NCBI GenBank assembly: GCA_009785875.1
Contig: WQUF01000278.1
Coordinates: 1 to 11,237, forward strand
Source of the DNA: Oscillospiraceae bacterium
GTDB lineage: Bacteria > Bacillota > Clostridia > Clostridiales > Clostridiaceae
DNA: 11,237 nucleotides
Direction of reading: 5' to 3'
Shown: one piece after another, positions 1 through 6,849 of the stretch
Numbering within the stretch: position 1 is the stretch's first letter
Layout of the letters: every line of letters begins with the position of its first letter
Made by a program: the position numbers and the translations under genes
The notes under the pieces: generated by a model
Told to the model about the DNA's origin: nothing
Databases searched by the model: none
What the model saw: the letters and a program-made list of their open reading frames with translations, nothing else

Positions 1-6
1 ACTAAT

Positions 7-45
7 AAAAAAGGACTAGAATTCCTGATTTGAATTTCTAATCCT
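7..45 (-). terminator. Intrinsic terminator of the GH25 gene
   Basis: Read on the minus strand, an imperfect hairpin (arms 12-24 and 32-45, with one mismatch and one bulged base) is followed by a T-run, seen as the A-run at 7-12 on the plus strand. It lies about 70 bases past the GH25 stop codon. The rest of 1-113 shows no gene that can be supported. Confidence 0.6.
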
Positions 46-113
46 AAAATATATATCATCCTAAATTGAAAATTCACACGCTTATGTGTCTACTTTTTTG
101 TATTTAATTCACT

Positions 114-776
114 CTATATTTTTATCTTATCACTTTGGACATAAAATTTATCCAATCTGGATCTTCTTAAATTATTTAAACCCAAAAATCGAATCAATAA
201 GGAATAATCTATATTCGAGCGATTTAAATCCACATAGCTTTCAATGCCATTTACTCTTCCAGATTTCGAGCATTGCCATATCCCAGTTGTTCCAGTATAA
301 TCATTTTTATCTCCATTGAATTTAGTCCAGTGATGGTATTTTCTAAGCCTTTGATCATCTAAAACGTGATCAAACCAATAGCTACTTGAACAAATCATCG
401 GAAAGTAATTGAATTCAGCCAAAGTTTCCAGAAACATCACTGCTATATTAGTCAATACTTTGCTTCCTAATTCTTTCAACGTGTCATCTTCTAAATATAA
501 TGCTAAAGGATAGGTCATAGTACGTCCTTTTACAGTATTTATAAAGTGGAGAGCTTCTTTTTTTGCTGCATTAACATCTCTTGCATGGCAGTAATGGTAT
601 GCACCAACATGAATACAGTTCTTTAATGCTTCAGTTGCATTTTTAAAAAAGTTCTTATCTATTCTTTCTGGTCCTAAGCTCGCACGCACCATAACAAATT
701 CAATACCATCAGCAAAAACTAGATCCCAATCCATATCCCCTTGGTACTCGTTTACATCGATTCCTTTTATACCCAA
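114..776 (-). CDS. GH25-family lysozyme-like protein, altered catalytic motif
   Basis: A 220-residue protein made almost entirely of one glycoside hydrolase family 25 domain, the family of N-acetylmuramidases that cleave peptidoglycan. Seen: the N-terminal GIDV motif with the conserved Asp at residue 7, the VRAS strand near 30, the GAYHY segment at 58-62, IWQCSKSGRVNGI around 166-178 and VDLNRS at 182-187. The family normally has an Asp-x-Glu pair on strand 4; here residues 94-96 are Tyr-Leu-Glu, so the Asp is lost (TAT instead of GAT/GAC) while the Glu remains. There is no signal peptide and no wall-binding repeat, which resembles phage-type endolysins or a cytoplasmic form. The C-terminus carries a basic tail of about 20 residues. 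The start is TTG at 774-776, preceded by GGAGTG at 784-789. Hydrolytic activity is doubtful. Confidence 0.85.
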   Translation of the reverse strand: MGIKGIDVNEYQGDMDWDLVFADGIEFVMVRASLGPERIDKNFFKNATEALKNCIHVGAYHYCHARDVNAAKKEALHFINTVKGRTMTYPLALYLEDDTLKELGSKVLTNIAVMFLETLAEFNYFPMICSSSYWFDHVLDDQRLRKYHHWTKFNGDKNDYTGTTGIWQCSKSGRVNGIESYVDLNRSNIDYSLLIRFLGLNNLRRSRLDKFYVQSDKIKI

Positions 777-808
777 AATAATTCACTCCGAATTCTTTAT
801 TACATTTT

Positions 809-838
809 ATTATATGTTTCAAGAAGATAAAATTTCAC
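809..838 (-). promoter_or_regulatory. Probable promoter of the GH25 gene
   Basis: On the minus strand GTGAAA (833-838) and a perfect TATAAT (809-814) are 18 bases apart, upstream of the TTG start at 776. The -10 is strong and the -35 weak. Confidence 0.45.
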
Positions 839-856
839 CATAAAATAAAATATCTC

Positions 857-885
857 TTGTCACAAAAGTCTAATAATATTAAAAT
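857..885 (+). promoter_or_regulatory. Promoter of the Memo/AMMECR1 operon
   Basis: TTGTCA (857-862) and TAAAAT (880-885) are separated by 17 bases, 25 bases before the ATG at 911. The ribosome site AAAGGAG is at 895-901. Confidence 0.6.
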
Positions 886-910
886 AAATAAATGAAAGGA
901 GTTTTTTTAA

Positions 911-2308
911 ATGGAAGATGAAAACATTTATATGAGTACTTTTATAGTCCCTCACCCACCACTCGCTGTTCATGAAATTGGATCAGGAGATGAATTAAAA
1001 ATTCAAAAGACATTAGACTCCTACGAAGAAATAAGTGAAGAAATTGCAAAAATAAAACCTGAGACAATAATTTTCATATCACCGCATAGTATAATGTATG
1101 GGGACTATATACACATATCACCTGGAACTAAAGCTTATGGTGATTTTTTAGAGTTTGGGGCAAAGCAAGTTAAATTCAATATGGATTATGATTTTGAATT
1201 AATTAATGAAATCAATTCCACATGTAAAATTGAAAACTTTCCGGCAGGAACTTTAGGTGAAAAAAAATCTCGTTTAGATCATGGAGTCATGGTGCCAATG
1301 TACTTTATAAATAAGAAATATTCTGATTATAAAATGGTCAGAATTGGAATTTCTGGTTTAAGCTTTAAAGAGCATTATAAGTTTGGCATTATATTGATGA
1401 AATGCATTAAAAATTTAAATAGAAAAACTGTGATCATAGCAAGTGGCGATTTATCCCATAGATTAAAATCTTCTGGATCTTATGGATATAGTAAAGAAGG
1501 CCCTGAGTTTGATGAGAAAATCTGTAAAATCATAGAATCAAATGACTTTTCTAAATTCTTTGATTTTTCAGAAGACTTTTGTGAAGAAGCTGGTGAATGT
1601 GGGCTTAGGTCTTTCATAATCATGGCTGGAGTTTTGGATGGTAAACTTTTAGAAAGCAAGCTTTTAAGTTATGAAGGACCTTTTGGTGTTGGATACGCAA
1701 TTGGAAGTTTTAAAGCAATAGGTGAAGACTCGTCAAGATTCTTTTTAAAGTCATACGATGAAATGATTAATAAAAAAATTAAAGATATTAGAAAGAATGA
1801 AAGCATTTATGTCAGCCTTGCCAGAAGATCTCTAGAACACTACATCAATTTTAAAAAGAGGATGGACGTTCCAAAAGACTTACCTAAAGACATGTTAGGT
1901 AAAAAGGCAGGAGTGTTTGTTTCTATAAAAAAAGAGGGTAAATTAAGAGGATGCATTGGGACCATATCGCCAATTCAAAAAAACATAGCCCTTGAGATCA
2001 TAAGGAATGCCATAAGCTCTGGTACAAATGACCCCAGGTTTAATCCAGTAACGGAAGATGAATTAGATTTTCTGGAATATAGCGTGGACATTTTAGATGA
2101 ACCTGAATCTATAGAATCAAAAGATTTATTAGACACTAAAGAATATGGAGTTATCGTTTCAAACGGGATTAGGTCAGGGCTCTTACTTCCAAATCTTGAA
2201 GGAGTTGATACAGTAGATGAACAAATCTCAATTGCTTTAAGGAAAGCAGGAATTTCTGAGAGGGAAAGCTATAAACTTCAAAGATTTAAAGTGGAGAGAT
2301 ATAAATGA
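911..2308 (+). CDS. amrB-amrA fusion: AmmeMemoRadiSam system protein B-A fusion (Memo + AMMECR1 domains)
   Basis: A 465-residue fusion. Residues about 8-270 are a Memo domain, related to class III extradiol dioxygenases. It shows VPHPP (His15), ISPHS (His59), LDHG (His124), GDLSH (His183) and GECG (Cys230); His15, His59 and Cys230 sit where metal-site residues of Memo proteins are expected. Residues about 290-465 are an AMMECR1 domain with its signature LRGCIG (345-350), followed by NDPRF, DEPE and a SNGIRSGLLLP segment. Both domains are widespread, are found together across bacteria and archaea, and have no settled biochemical role. ATG 911 is preceded by AAAGGAG at good spacing; an internal Met at residue 8 is a less likely start. 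The stop overlaps the start of the next gene (ATGA, 2305-2308), so the two are translationally coupled. The protein looks cytoplasmic. Confidence 0.92.
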   Translation: MEDENIYMSTFIVPHPPLAVHEIGSGDELKIQKTLDSYEEISEEIAKIKPETIIFISPHSIMYGDYIHISPGTKAYGDFLEFGAKQVKFNMDYDFELINEINSTCKIENFPAGTLGEKKSRLDHGVMVPMYFINKKYSDYKMVRIGISGLSFKEHYKFGIILMKCIKNLNRKTVIIASGDLSHRLKSSGSYGYSKEGPEFDEKICKIIESNDFSKFFDFSEDFCEEAGECGLRSFIIMAGVLDGKLLESKLLSYEGPFGVGYAIGSFKAIGEDSSRFFLKSYDEMINKKIKDIRKNESIYVSLARRSLEHYINFKKRMDVPKDLPKDMLGKKAGVFVSIKKEGKLRGCIGTISPIQKNIALEIIRNAISSGTNDPRFNPVTEDELDFLEYSVDILDEPESIESKDLLDTKEYGVIVSNGIRSGLLLPNLEGVDTVDEQISIALRKAGISERESYKLQRFKVERYK

Positions 2309-3156
2309 AGGAAGCTCTTTTCTGGGAAAAACAAGAAGAAAACATTCATTGCCTCCTCTGCCCTGTGAATTGCACTATCTCAAATGGTAAATATGGTTTT
2401 TGCAAGATAAGAAAAAATATAGATGGGGGTCTTTATGCTTTAAATTATGGGAAAATAACATCTATAGCCATAGATCCCATGGAAAAAAAACCTTTATATA
2501 GATTTTATCCTGGAAGCAGGATTCTCTCAATTGGAGGATATAGCTGCAATATGAGATGCCCTTTTTGCCAAAACTATTCAATCTCCATGGAAAAACCAGA
2601 CTTAATGGATCTTTCCCCGGAAGACCTTTTGAAATTAGCAAAGAAATACGCTCCTTCAGGAAATATAGGTGTTGCATATACTTATAATGAGCCTTTTATA
2701 AATTATGAGTACTTATTAGATTCATCCAAATTGATAAAAGAAAACGGGCTAAAAAATGTGATAGTTACAAACGGCTATGTCAATAAAGAGCCGCTTTTAA
2801 AAGTGTTGCCTTTTATCGATGCAATGAATATAGATTTAAAAGGGTTTACAGATGAATTCTATAAAAAGCTTTCAGGGAATTTAAATAGCATTAAGAGTAT
2901 CATTGAAATAGCAGCAAAAATGTGCCATGTTGAAATCACTACCCTCATCATCCCAGGTGAAAATGATTCTAAAGAAGAAATGAAAGAGCTGAGTTCATTT
3001 ATAGCTAACATCAATGAAGATATTCCACTACATATTTCAAGGTTCTTTCCTAACTATAAGATGCTGGATAAAGAAAAAACCCCAAAGGGAACCCTCTTTG
3101 AATTAAAAAAAATAGCAGATGAAAATTTAAAATACGTTTATCTTGGAAATATCTAA
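2305..3156 (+). CDS. amrS: AmmeMemoRadiSam system radical SAM enzyme (AmrS), short form
   Basis: A 283-residue radical SAM protein related to pyruvate formate-lyase activating enzymes. The 4Fe-4S/SAM cluster motif CNMRCPFC lies at 81-88 (Cys81, Cys85, Cys88). The N-terminal Cys cluster typical of this family (Cys16, Cys19, Cys23, Cys33, in CLLCPVNC...GFC) is also intact. YTYNEP at 125-130 and the NGY and MNIDLKG strands fit the partial TIM barrel. The protein ends at YVYLGNI; as I recall, many family members continue for roughly 40-50 residues with an extra Cys pair, so this appears to be a C-terminally short version. It is coupled to the Memo-AMMECR1 gene by a 4-base overlap, with GTGGAGAG as ribosome site inside the previous gene. 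The substrate is unknown; co-occurrence suggests it modifies, or works with, the Memo/AMMECR1 protein. No clear terminator follows. Confidence 0.92.
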   Translation: MKEALFWEKQEENIHCLLCPVNCTISNGKYGFCKIRKNIDGGLYALNYGKITSIAIDPMEKKPLYRFYPGSRILSIGGYSCNMRCPFCQNYSISMEKPDLMDLSPEDLLKLAKKYAPSGNIGVAYTYNEPFINYEYLLDSSKLIKENGLKNVIVTNGYVNKEPLLKVLPFIDAMNIDLKGFTDEFYKKLSGNLNSIKSIIEIAAKMCHVEITTLIIPGENDSKEEMKELSSFIANINEDIPLHISRFFPNYKMLDKEKTPKGTLFELKKIADENLKYVYLGNI

Positions 3157-3216
3157 ATAATTTAATACTAAATTAGTTTAAATATTACTCTTAAATTACT
3201 TACAAAAAATCTTCAA

Positions 3217-3253
3217 TATTTTAGTTTACTTTTATTAGTAAAATTGCTATAAT
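3217..3253 (+). promoter_or_regulatory. Promoter of the single-domain rhodanese gene, shared block
   Basis: TTTACT (3225-3230), a 17-base spacer and TATAAT (3248-3253). The 19-base block TATTTTAGTTTACTTTTAT (3217-3235) recurs exactly at 3939-3957 before the next rhodanese gene. In this copy the -35 also forms a TTTACT-N6-AGTAAA inverted repeat (3225-3242), which the second copy does not keep. Confidence 0.65.
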
Positions 3254-3274
3254 ATTAATAAAAAGGAGAAAAAT

Positions 3275-3715
3275 ATGTGGAGATCACTTAAGAAAATGAC
3301 TATTAGGCTAATAGTTTTTATTTCGATGACAATCTTTTTTGCAAATACATATGTTATTAGCAACGCATTAACTGTTAACTCTGTAAATACTCAACCTGCT
3401 ACTTACAAAAAAATAACGCCACAAACTGCAATGTATTTTATGAAAAAATATAAAAATTTCATTATATTGGATGTTAGAACTAAAGAAGAATATGATAAAG
3501 AAAAAATAGCTGGAGCAATTTTAATGCCGTATACTGATATAGCAAAAAGAGCACCTGTTGAAATAAAGAATAAATATTCTCTAATATTTGTATATTGCAG
3601 AACCGGTGGAAGAAGCTCAATCGCAGCACATGAACTGGTTAAATTAGGATACATAAATGTATATGATATCGGTGGAATTAGTAGTTGGCCTTATGGAACT
3701 GTAGTCAAAAAATAG
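3275..3715 (+). CDS. Exported single-domain rhodanese (sulfurtransferase-like) protein
   Basis: A 146-residue protein with a basic N-terminus and hydrophobic segment at about 9-30, read as a signal peptide or membrane anchor, followed by one rhodanese domain (about 45-143). Seen: LDVRTKEEY at 65-73, the IAGAILMP strand at 78-85, and the active-site loop CRTGGR at 108-113 with Cys108, which matches the usual CxxGxR form carrying a persulfide. The segment GISSWPYG ends the domain. Rhodaneses transfer sulfane sulfur, for example from thiosulfate to a thiol acceptor; this one would act outside the membrane. AAAAAGGAG precedes ATG 3275. Its own promoter and terminator make it a single-gene unit. 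It is a close paralogue of the first rhodanese domain of the next gene. The physiological substrate cannot be read from the sequence. Confidence 0.88.
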   Translation: MWRSLKKMTIRLIVFISMTIFFANTYVISNALTVNSVNTQPATYKKITPQTAMYFMKKYKNFIILDVRTKEEYDKEKIAGAILMPYTDIAKRAPVEIKNKYSLIFVYCRTGGRSSIAAHELVKLGYINVYDIGGISSWPYGTVVKK

Positions 3716-3729
3716 TACTTATTTCTTCA

Positions 3730-3780
3730 AACACCTTACTCTCGAAATGTATAACATTATAGGGACAAGGTGTTGTTTTA
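3730..3780 (+). terminator. Terminator of the single-domain rhodanese gene
   Basis: Arms AACACCTT (3730-3737) and AAGGTGTT (3767-3774) enclose an inner hairpin AATGT/ACATT, and a T-rich run follows. The arm sequence is the same as in the terminator of the next gene (5565-5606). Confidence 0.7.
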
Positions 3781-3938
3781 TTTTTCCCATATAAATAGAT
3801 TTTTTACATATTTTAAGAAATTTAAAAAAAACTTGGAGCTAATATTAGTATATTATAAAATACTTATATATATTTCCTTTTAATTGATTATATTATGAAA
3901 AAAATGGCAATTAATAAATTTATTTATTTTAAAATACG

Positions 3939-3975
3939 TATTTTAGTTTACTTTTATCGAAAAATTGCTTATAAT
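3939..3975 (+). promoter_or_regulatory. Promoter of the triple-rhodanese gene, shared block
   Basis: TTTACT (3947-3952), 17 bases and TATAAT (3970-3975), with the same 19-base upstream block as at 3217 and a shared AAAATTGC just before the -10. The rest of 3781-3938 is AT-rich and shows nothing else I can support. Confidence 0.65.
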
Positions 3976-3988
3976 TATATTTATTAAT

Positions 3989-3995
3989 GGGGGGG
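3989..3995 (+). promoter_or_regulatory. Homopolymeric poly-G ribosome binding site
   Basis: Seven consecutive G residues end 7 bases before ATG 4003 and take the place of a normal GGAGG. A G-run of this length can slip during replication, which would change the strength or spacing of translation initiation. Confidence 0.55.
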
Positions 3996-4002
3996 AAAAT
4001 AT

Positions 4003-5559
4003 ATGTCTAAACCGATGAAAAAATTAACTATTTATTTAACTGTTCTAGCAACTATATTGAGCATATTTGTTATTACTGTATTTGCTGCTAATACTACCAG
4101 CGTTACTCTAGCGAATAAAACTTCTAATTCATTTACAGTCAATGTAACCTTTCCTGTATCAGGTGCAACAGGAAATAAACTAGAACTATTCGATCAAGCT
4201 ACTAAAAAGACTTATAATTTCGATGGTATCACGCAGGCCAATGTCTTAAATGGAGCATACACTGCTAAGAATTTAACTCCTGACACAACCTACATAATAA
4301 GGCTCACTTATTTATCCGATAATAAGTCGGTATACAAAGATTATAGCCTTAAAACAGCGCAAGCTATTGTACAAGCTCCATACAAACAAGTAACGCCACA
4401 ACAAGCTTATGCTATGATGCAAAAATATAAGAACTATACTATATTAGATGTTAGACCAAAGACAGAATACGATAAAAGTAGAATAGCTGGAGCAATTTCT
4501 ATGCCATATGCTGATGTAGCAAATAGGGCACCAGCCGAATTAAAGGACAAGTATGCTTTGATATTCGTATATTGTGCTGCCGGTTGTTCTGCAAGCTCAC
4601 TAGCAGCAAATGATTTAGATAATATGGGATATATGAACGTATTTGATATCAAAGGTGGAATTACCGCTTGGCCTTATGGAACTGCATCTGGCTCAACAAA
4701 TACTACGGCTATCCCTAATACTAATACCACTGCTATAGCTAATACAACAGCTTCAACTAACACCACACAACCTTCTTCTTCGAAAGGATATACAACCATA
4801 ACACCTCAACAAGCTTACACTATAATGCAGAAAAATAAAAATTATACTTTAATAGATGTTAGACCAAAAGCAAATTATGATTTAAAGAGAATAGATGGTG
4901 CAATTTCTATGCCATATGCTGATTTAGCAAGCAGAGCACCTGTTGAATTACCAAATAAAAATGCTTTGATATTTGTGATTTGCCAAAAGGGTGTTACAAG
5001 CCCAAAAGCATCTGCTGATTTAGTAGCTATGGGATATACAAATGTATATGAAATTGGTGGTGGAATGGATAACTGGCCTTATGCAACTGTAAGCAACACT
5101 ACCACAGCTAATACCACTGCTATAGCTAATACTACTAGCAACACTACTACAGCTAATACCACTGCTATAGCTAATACTACTAGCAACACTACTACGACTA
5201 ATACTACAGCTTCAACTAACACCACACAACCTTCTTCTTCAAAAGGATATACAACCATAACACCACAACAAGCTTATACTATTATGCAGCAAAATAAAAA
5301 CTATACTTTAATAGACGTTAGACCAAAAGCAAATTATGATTTAAAGAGAATAGATGGAGCAATTTCAATGCCATATGCTGATTTAGCAAGTAGGGCACCT
5401 GTTGAATTACCAAATAAAAATGCTTTGATATTAGTAATTTGCCAAATGGGCGTTACAAGTCCAAAAGCAGCAGCTGATTTAGTAGCTATGGGATACACAA
5501 ATATATATGAAATTAGTGGTGGAATGAATAACTGGCCTTATGCAACTGTAAGCAATTAA
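4003..5559 (+). CDS. Exported triple-rhodanese protein with FN3-like domain and Asn/Thr-rich linkers
   Basis: A 518-residue exported protein. A signal peptide spans about 1-28 with a likely cut after VFA. A fibronectin III-like domain (about 30-118) carries the typical NLTPDTTYIIRLTY strand. Three rhodanese domains follow (about 126-228, 262-364, 415-517), each with a [IL]DVRPK motif and a Cys at the active-site position: Cys191 in CAAGCSAS, Cys327 in CQKGVTS, Cys480 in CQMGVTS. None keeps the CxxGxR arginine; domain 1 has a loop one residue longer with a second Cys (195). Asn/Thr-rich linkers of about 30 and 50 residues (NTTA-type repeats with many N-x-T/S sites) separate the domains. Domains 2 and 3 are nearly identical at DNA level. 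No LPxTG-type sorting motif or C-terminal anchor is seen, so it is probably secreted. It has its own promoter, poly-G ribosome site and terminator. The role may be sulfur binding or transfer, or simply protein-protein binding; activity is uncertain. Confidence 0.88.
   Translation: MSKPMKKLTIYLTVLATILSIFVITVFAANTTSVTLANKTSNSFTVNVTFPVSGATGNKLELFDQATKKTYNFDGITQANVLNGAYTAKNLTPDTTYIIRLTYLSDNKSVYKDYSLKTAQAIVQAPYKQVTPQQAYAMMQKYKNYTILDVRPKTEYDKSRIAGAISMPYADVANRAPAELKDKYALIFVYCAAGCSASSLAANDLDNMGYMNVFDIKGGITAWPYGTASGSTNTTAIPNTNTTAIANTTASTNTTQPSSSKGYTTITPQQAYTIMQKNKNYTLIDVRPKANYDLKRIDGAISMPYADLASRAPVELPNKNALIFVICQKGVTSPKASADLVAMGYTNVYEIGGGMDNWPYATVSNTTTANTTAIANTTSNTTTANTTAIANTTSNTTTTNTTASTNTTQPSSSKGYTTITPQQAYTIMQQNKNYTLIDVRPKANYDLKRIDGAISMPYADLASRAPVELPNKNALILVICQMGVTSPKAAADLVAMGYTNIYEISGGMNNWPYATVSN
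4747..5555 (+). repeat. Tandem duplication of linker + rhodanese module, period 459 bp
   Basis: The stretch 4747-5096 recurs at 5206-5555, an offset of 459 bases (153 codons), with only scattered, largely silent differences. It covers the end of the linker and a whole rhodanese domain, so domains 2 and 3 arose by recent in-frame duplication. Confidence 0.85.
5095..5184 (+). repeat. Two tandem 45-bp linker repeats
   Basis: Units at 5095-5139 and 5140-5184 differ by a single base seen (ACCACA versus ACTACA). A partial third unit begins at 5185. Each encodes 15 residues of NTTTANTTAIANTTS. Copy number changes would keep the reading frame. Confidence 0.85.
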
Positions 5560-5564
5560 ATATT

Positions 5565-5606
5565 TTAACAAAACACCTTACATTTAAAAGTAAGGTGTTT
5601 AGTTAA
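5565..5606. terminator. Bidirectional terminator between convergent genes
   Basis: Arms at 5565-5581 and 5590-5606 form a 17-base stem with one mismatch around an 8-base loop, with a perfect 11-base core. It serves the triple-rhodanese gene on the plus strand and includes the stop codon of the FabV gene on the minus strand. Confidence 0.85.
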
Positions 5607-6784
5607 AATTCTTTTATATCTTCATCATAATCAACATCATCTCTACCAAAACCAAATAGCGAATAAAACTCTCTTTTATATCCTTTGATATCTGTCAATG
5701 TTTCTACATTCTCACTTCGGATTAATGGCCAAAGTCTTTCAATTTTATTTTGTACATCTGCTTTCATCTCATAATCATCCATCCTAATGCGATTCTTTTC
5801 ATCGAAAAAGTTATCTTTTCCCGAATAAAGTTTATCCCGAAATAATCTCTCAATTTGCTCAAAACATCCTTCATGAGTTCCATTTTTCTTCATGATCTCA
5901 TATAATAAAGATATATATAAAGGAACTACAGGAATAGCAGATGAGGCTTGAGTCACTAGAGCCTTATTAATTGAAATAAATGCACCTCCATTATAATTTT
6001 TAAGTTTCTCATTTATTTTACAAGAGAAATTTAAAAGATCATCCTTAGCTTTTCCAATTGTACCATCTTTATAGATTGGATGGGTAAGAGGTGACCCAAT
6101 GTAAGAATAAGCGATTGTTTTAAATCCATCAGCAATAAGATCCTCTTTAATCAGTTTATCTATCCACATATTAAAGTCTTCTCCGCCCATGACTTTTATA
6201 GTTTCTAGAATCTCCTCATCATTTGCAGGCTCAATTAAAATATCGCTTACAACACCTGTATGAAAATCGACAGTTTTGCTTTCATAACTTGCACCAATTG
6301 GTTTTAACACTGATGAATATGTAACATTTAAATTAGGATCGTGCCTTTTCGGAGAAGCTAAACTATAAATAAGTAAATCTACCTTTTCTCCACCGAATAA
6401 GTCTCTTGATGCTGATACTACTTCATCTTTTACTTCATTAGAAAAAGCATCTCCATTGATAGTTTTAGTTGGTATGTTATACTTTTTAGATATAGATTCA
6501 AATGCTAGATTATTATAAAAACCAGCAGTAGCAGTGCGGTTTTCTGAGGATTCTCTTTCAAAGGAAACTCCTATCGTCTTTGCGTCATAACAAAATGCAG
6601 AAACCACTCTTGATGCTAATCCATAACCGCTGGATGATCCAATTACAATCACGTTTTTAGGTCCATTTCCATGTTTATCTTTTATTTTTAATGCAGCGTT
6701 CACCATGTCTTCAACATTTTTAAAACATCCTACAGGATGAGCAGTTGTGCATATGAATCCTCTTATTTTTGGTTTAATTATCAA
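5603..6784 (-). CDS. fabV: FabV/TER-type trans-2-enoyl-(CoA/ACP) reductase
   Basis: A 393-residue reductase of the FabV/TER family, which uses NADH to reduce trans-2-enoyl thioesters in fatty acid synthesis or in crotonyl-CoA to butyryl-CoA formation. Seen: the family N-terminus IIKPKIRGFICTTAHPVGC, the nucleotide-binding GSSSGYGLASR at about 49-59, Glu76 in SFERES (an acidic residue at this place fits NADH preference), and the catalytic Tyr-x8-Lys as Tyr238 and Lys247 in IYKDGTIGKAK. The sequence decides the start: TTG at 6782-6784 gives the canonical MIIKPKIRG and has a perfect GGAGG 8 bases upstream; an upstream TTG at 6808 would add eight non-conserved residues and have no such site. It lies 65 bases behind the padR gene with no terminator between, so it is probably the third gene of that operon. 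FabV enzymes are known to be poorly inhibited by triclosan. Whether the CoA or ACP substrate is used here cannot be decided. Confidence 0.93.
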   Translation of the reverse strand: MIIKPKIRGFICTTAHPVGCFKNVEDMVNAALKIKDKHGNGPKNVIVIGSSSGYGLASRVVSAFCYDAKTIGVSFERESSENRTATAGFYNNLAFESISKKYNIPTKTINGDAFSNEVKDEVVSASRDLFGGEKVDLLIYSLASPKRHDPNLNVTYSSVLKPIGASYESKTVDFHTGVVSDILIEPANDEEILETIKVMGGEDFNMWIDKLIKEDLIADGFKTIAYSYIGSPLTHPIYKDGTIGKAKDDLLNFSCKINEKLKNYNGGAFISINKALVTQASSAIPVVPLYISLLYEIMKKNGTHEGCFEQIERLFRDKLYSGKDNFFDEKNRIRMDDYEMKADVQNKIERLWPLIRSENVETLTDIKGYKREFYSLFGFGRDDVDYDEDIKEF

Positions 6785-6792
6785 ACTTAAAA

Positions 6793-6797
6793 CCTCC
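6793..6797 (-). promoter_or_regulatory. Ribosome binding site that decides the FabV start
   Basis: Perfect GGAGG on the minus strand, 8 bases before the TTG at 6784. It overlaps the codons that a longer reading from 6808 would translate, arguing against that longer form. Confidence 0.75.
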
Positions 6798-6849
6798 ATT
6801 ATCCTCAATTTACCTTATAATATAATCGCCAAATAGAGATATTTTTATA

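Noticed and set aside
74..98. Weak hairpin ACAC/GTGT followed by a T-run on the plus strand
   Set aside because: Only a 4-base stem and no plus-strand gene visible upstream.
86..319. 77-codon frame on the plus strand
   Set aside because: Lies opposite the 3' part of the GH25 gene, has biased composition and no ribosome site; a shadow frame.
2462..2677. 71-codon frame on the minus strand inside the radical SAM gene
   Set aside because: Antisense to conserved AmrS motifs, no family resemblance.
3403..3654. 83-codon frame on the minus strand inside the first rhodanese gene
   Set aside because: Antisense shadow; a similar one at 4434-4652 arises because the two rhodanese domains share codons.
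5095..5184. CRISPR-like direct repeats
   Set aside because: The 45-bp units are contiguous without spacers and encode a protein linker in frame.
4003..5559. Exported rhodanese as sortase substrate
   Set aside because: The C-terminus WPYATVSN has no LPxTG-like motif, hydrophobic stretch or basic tail.
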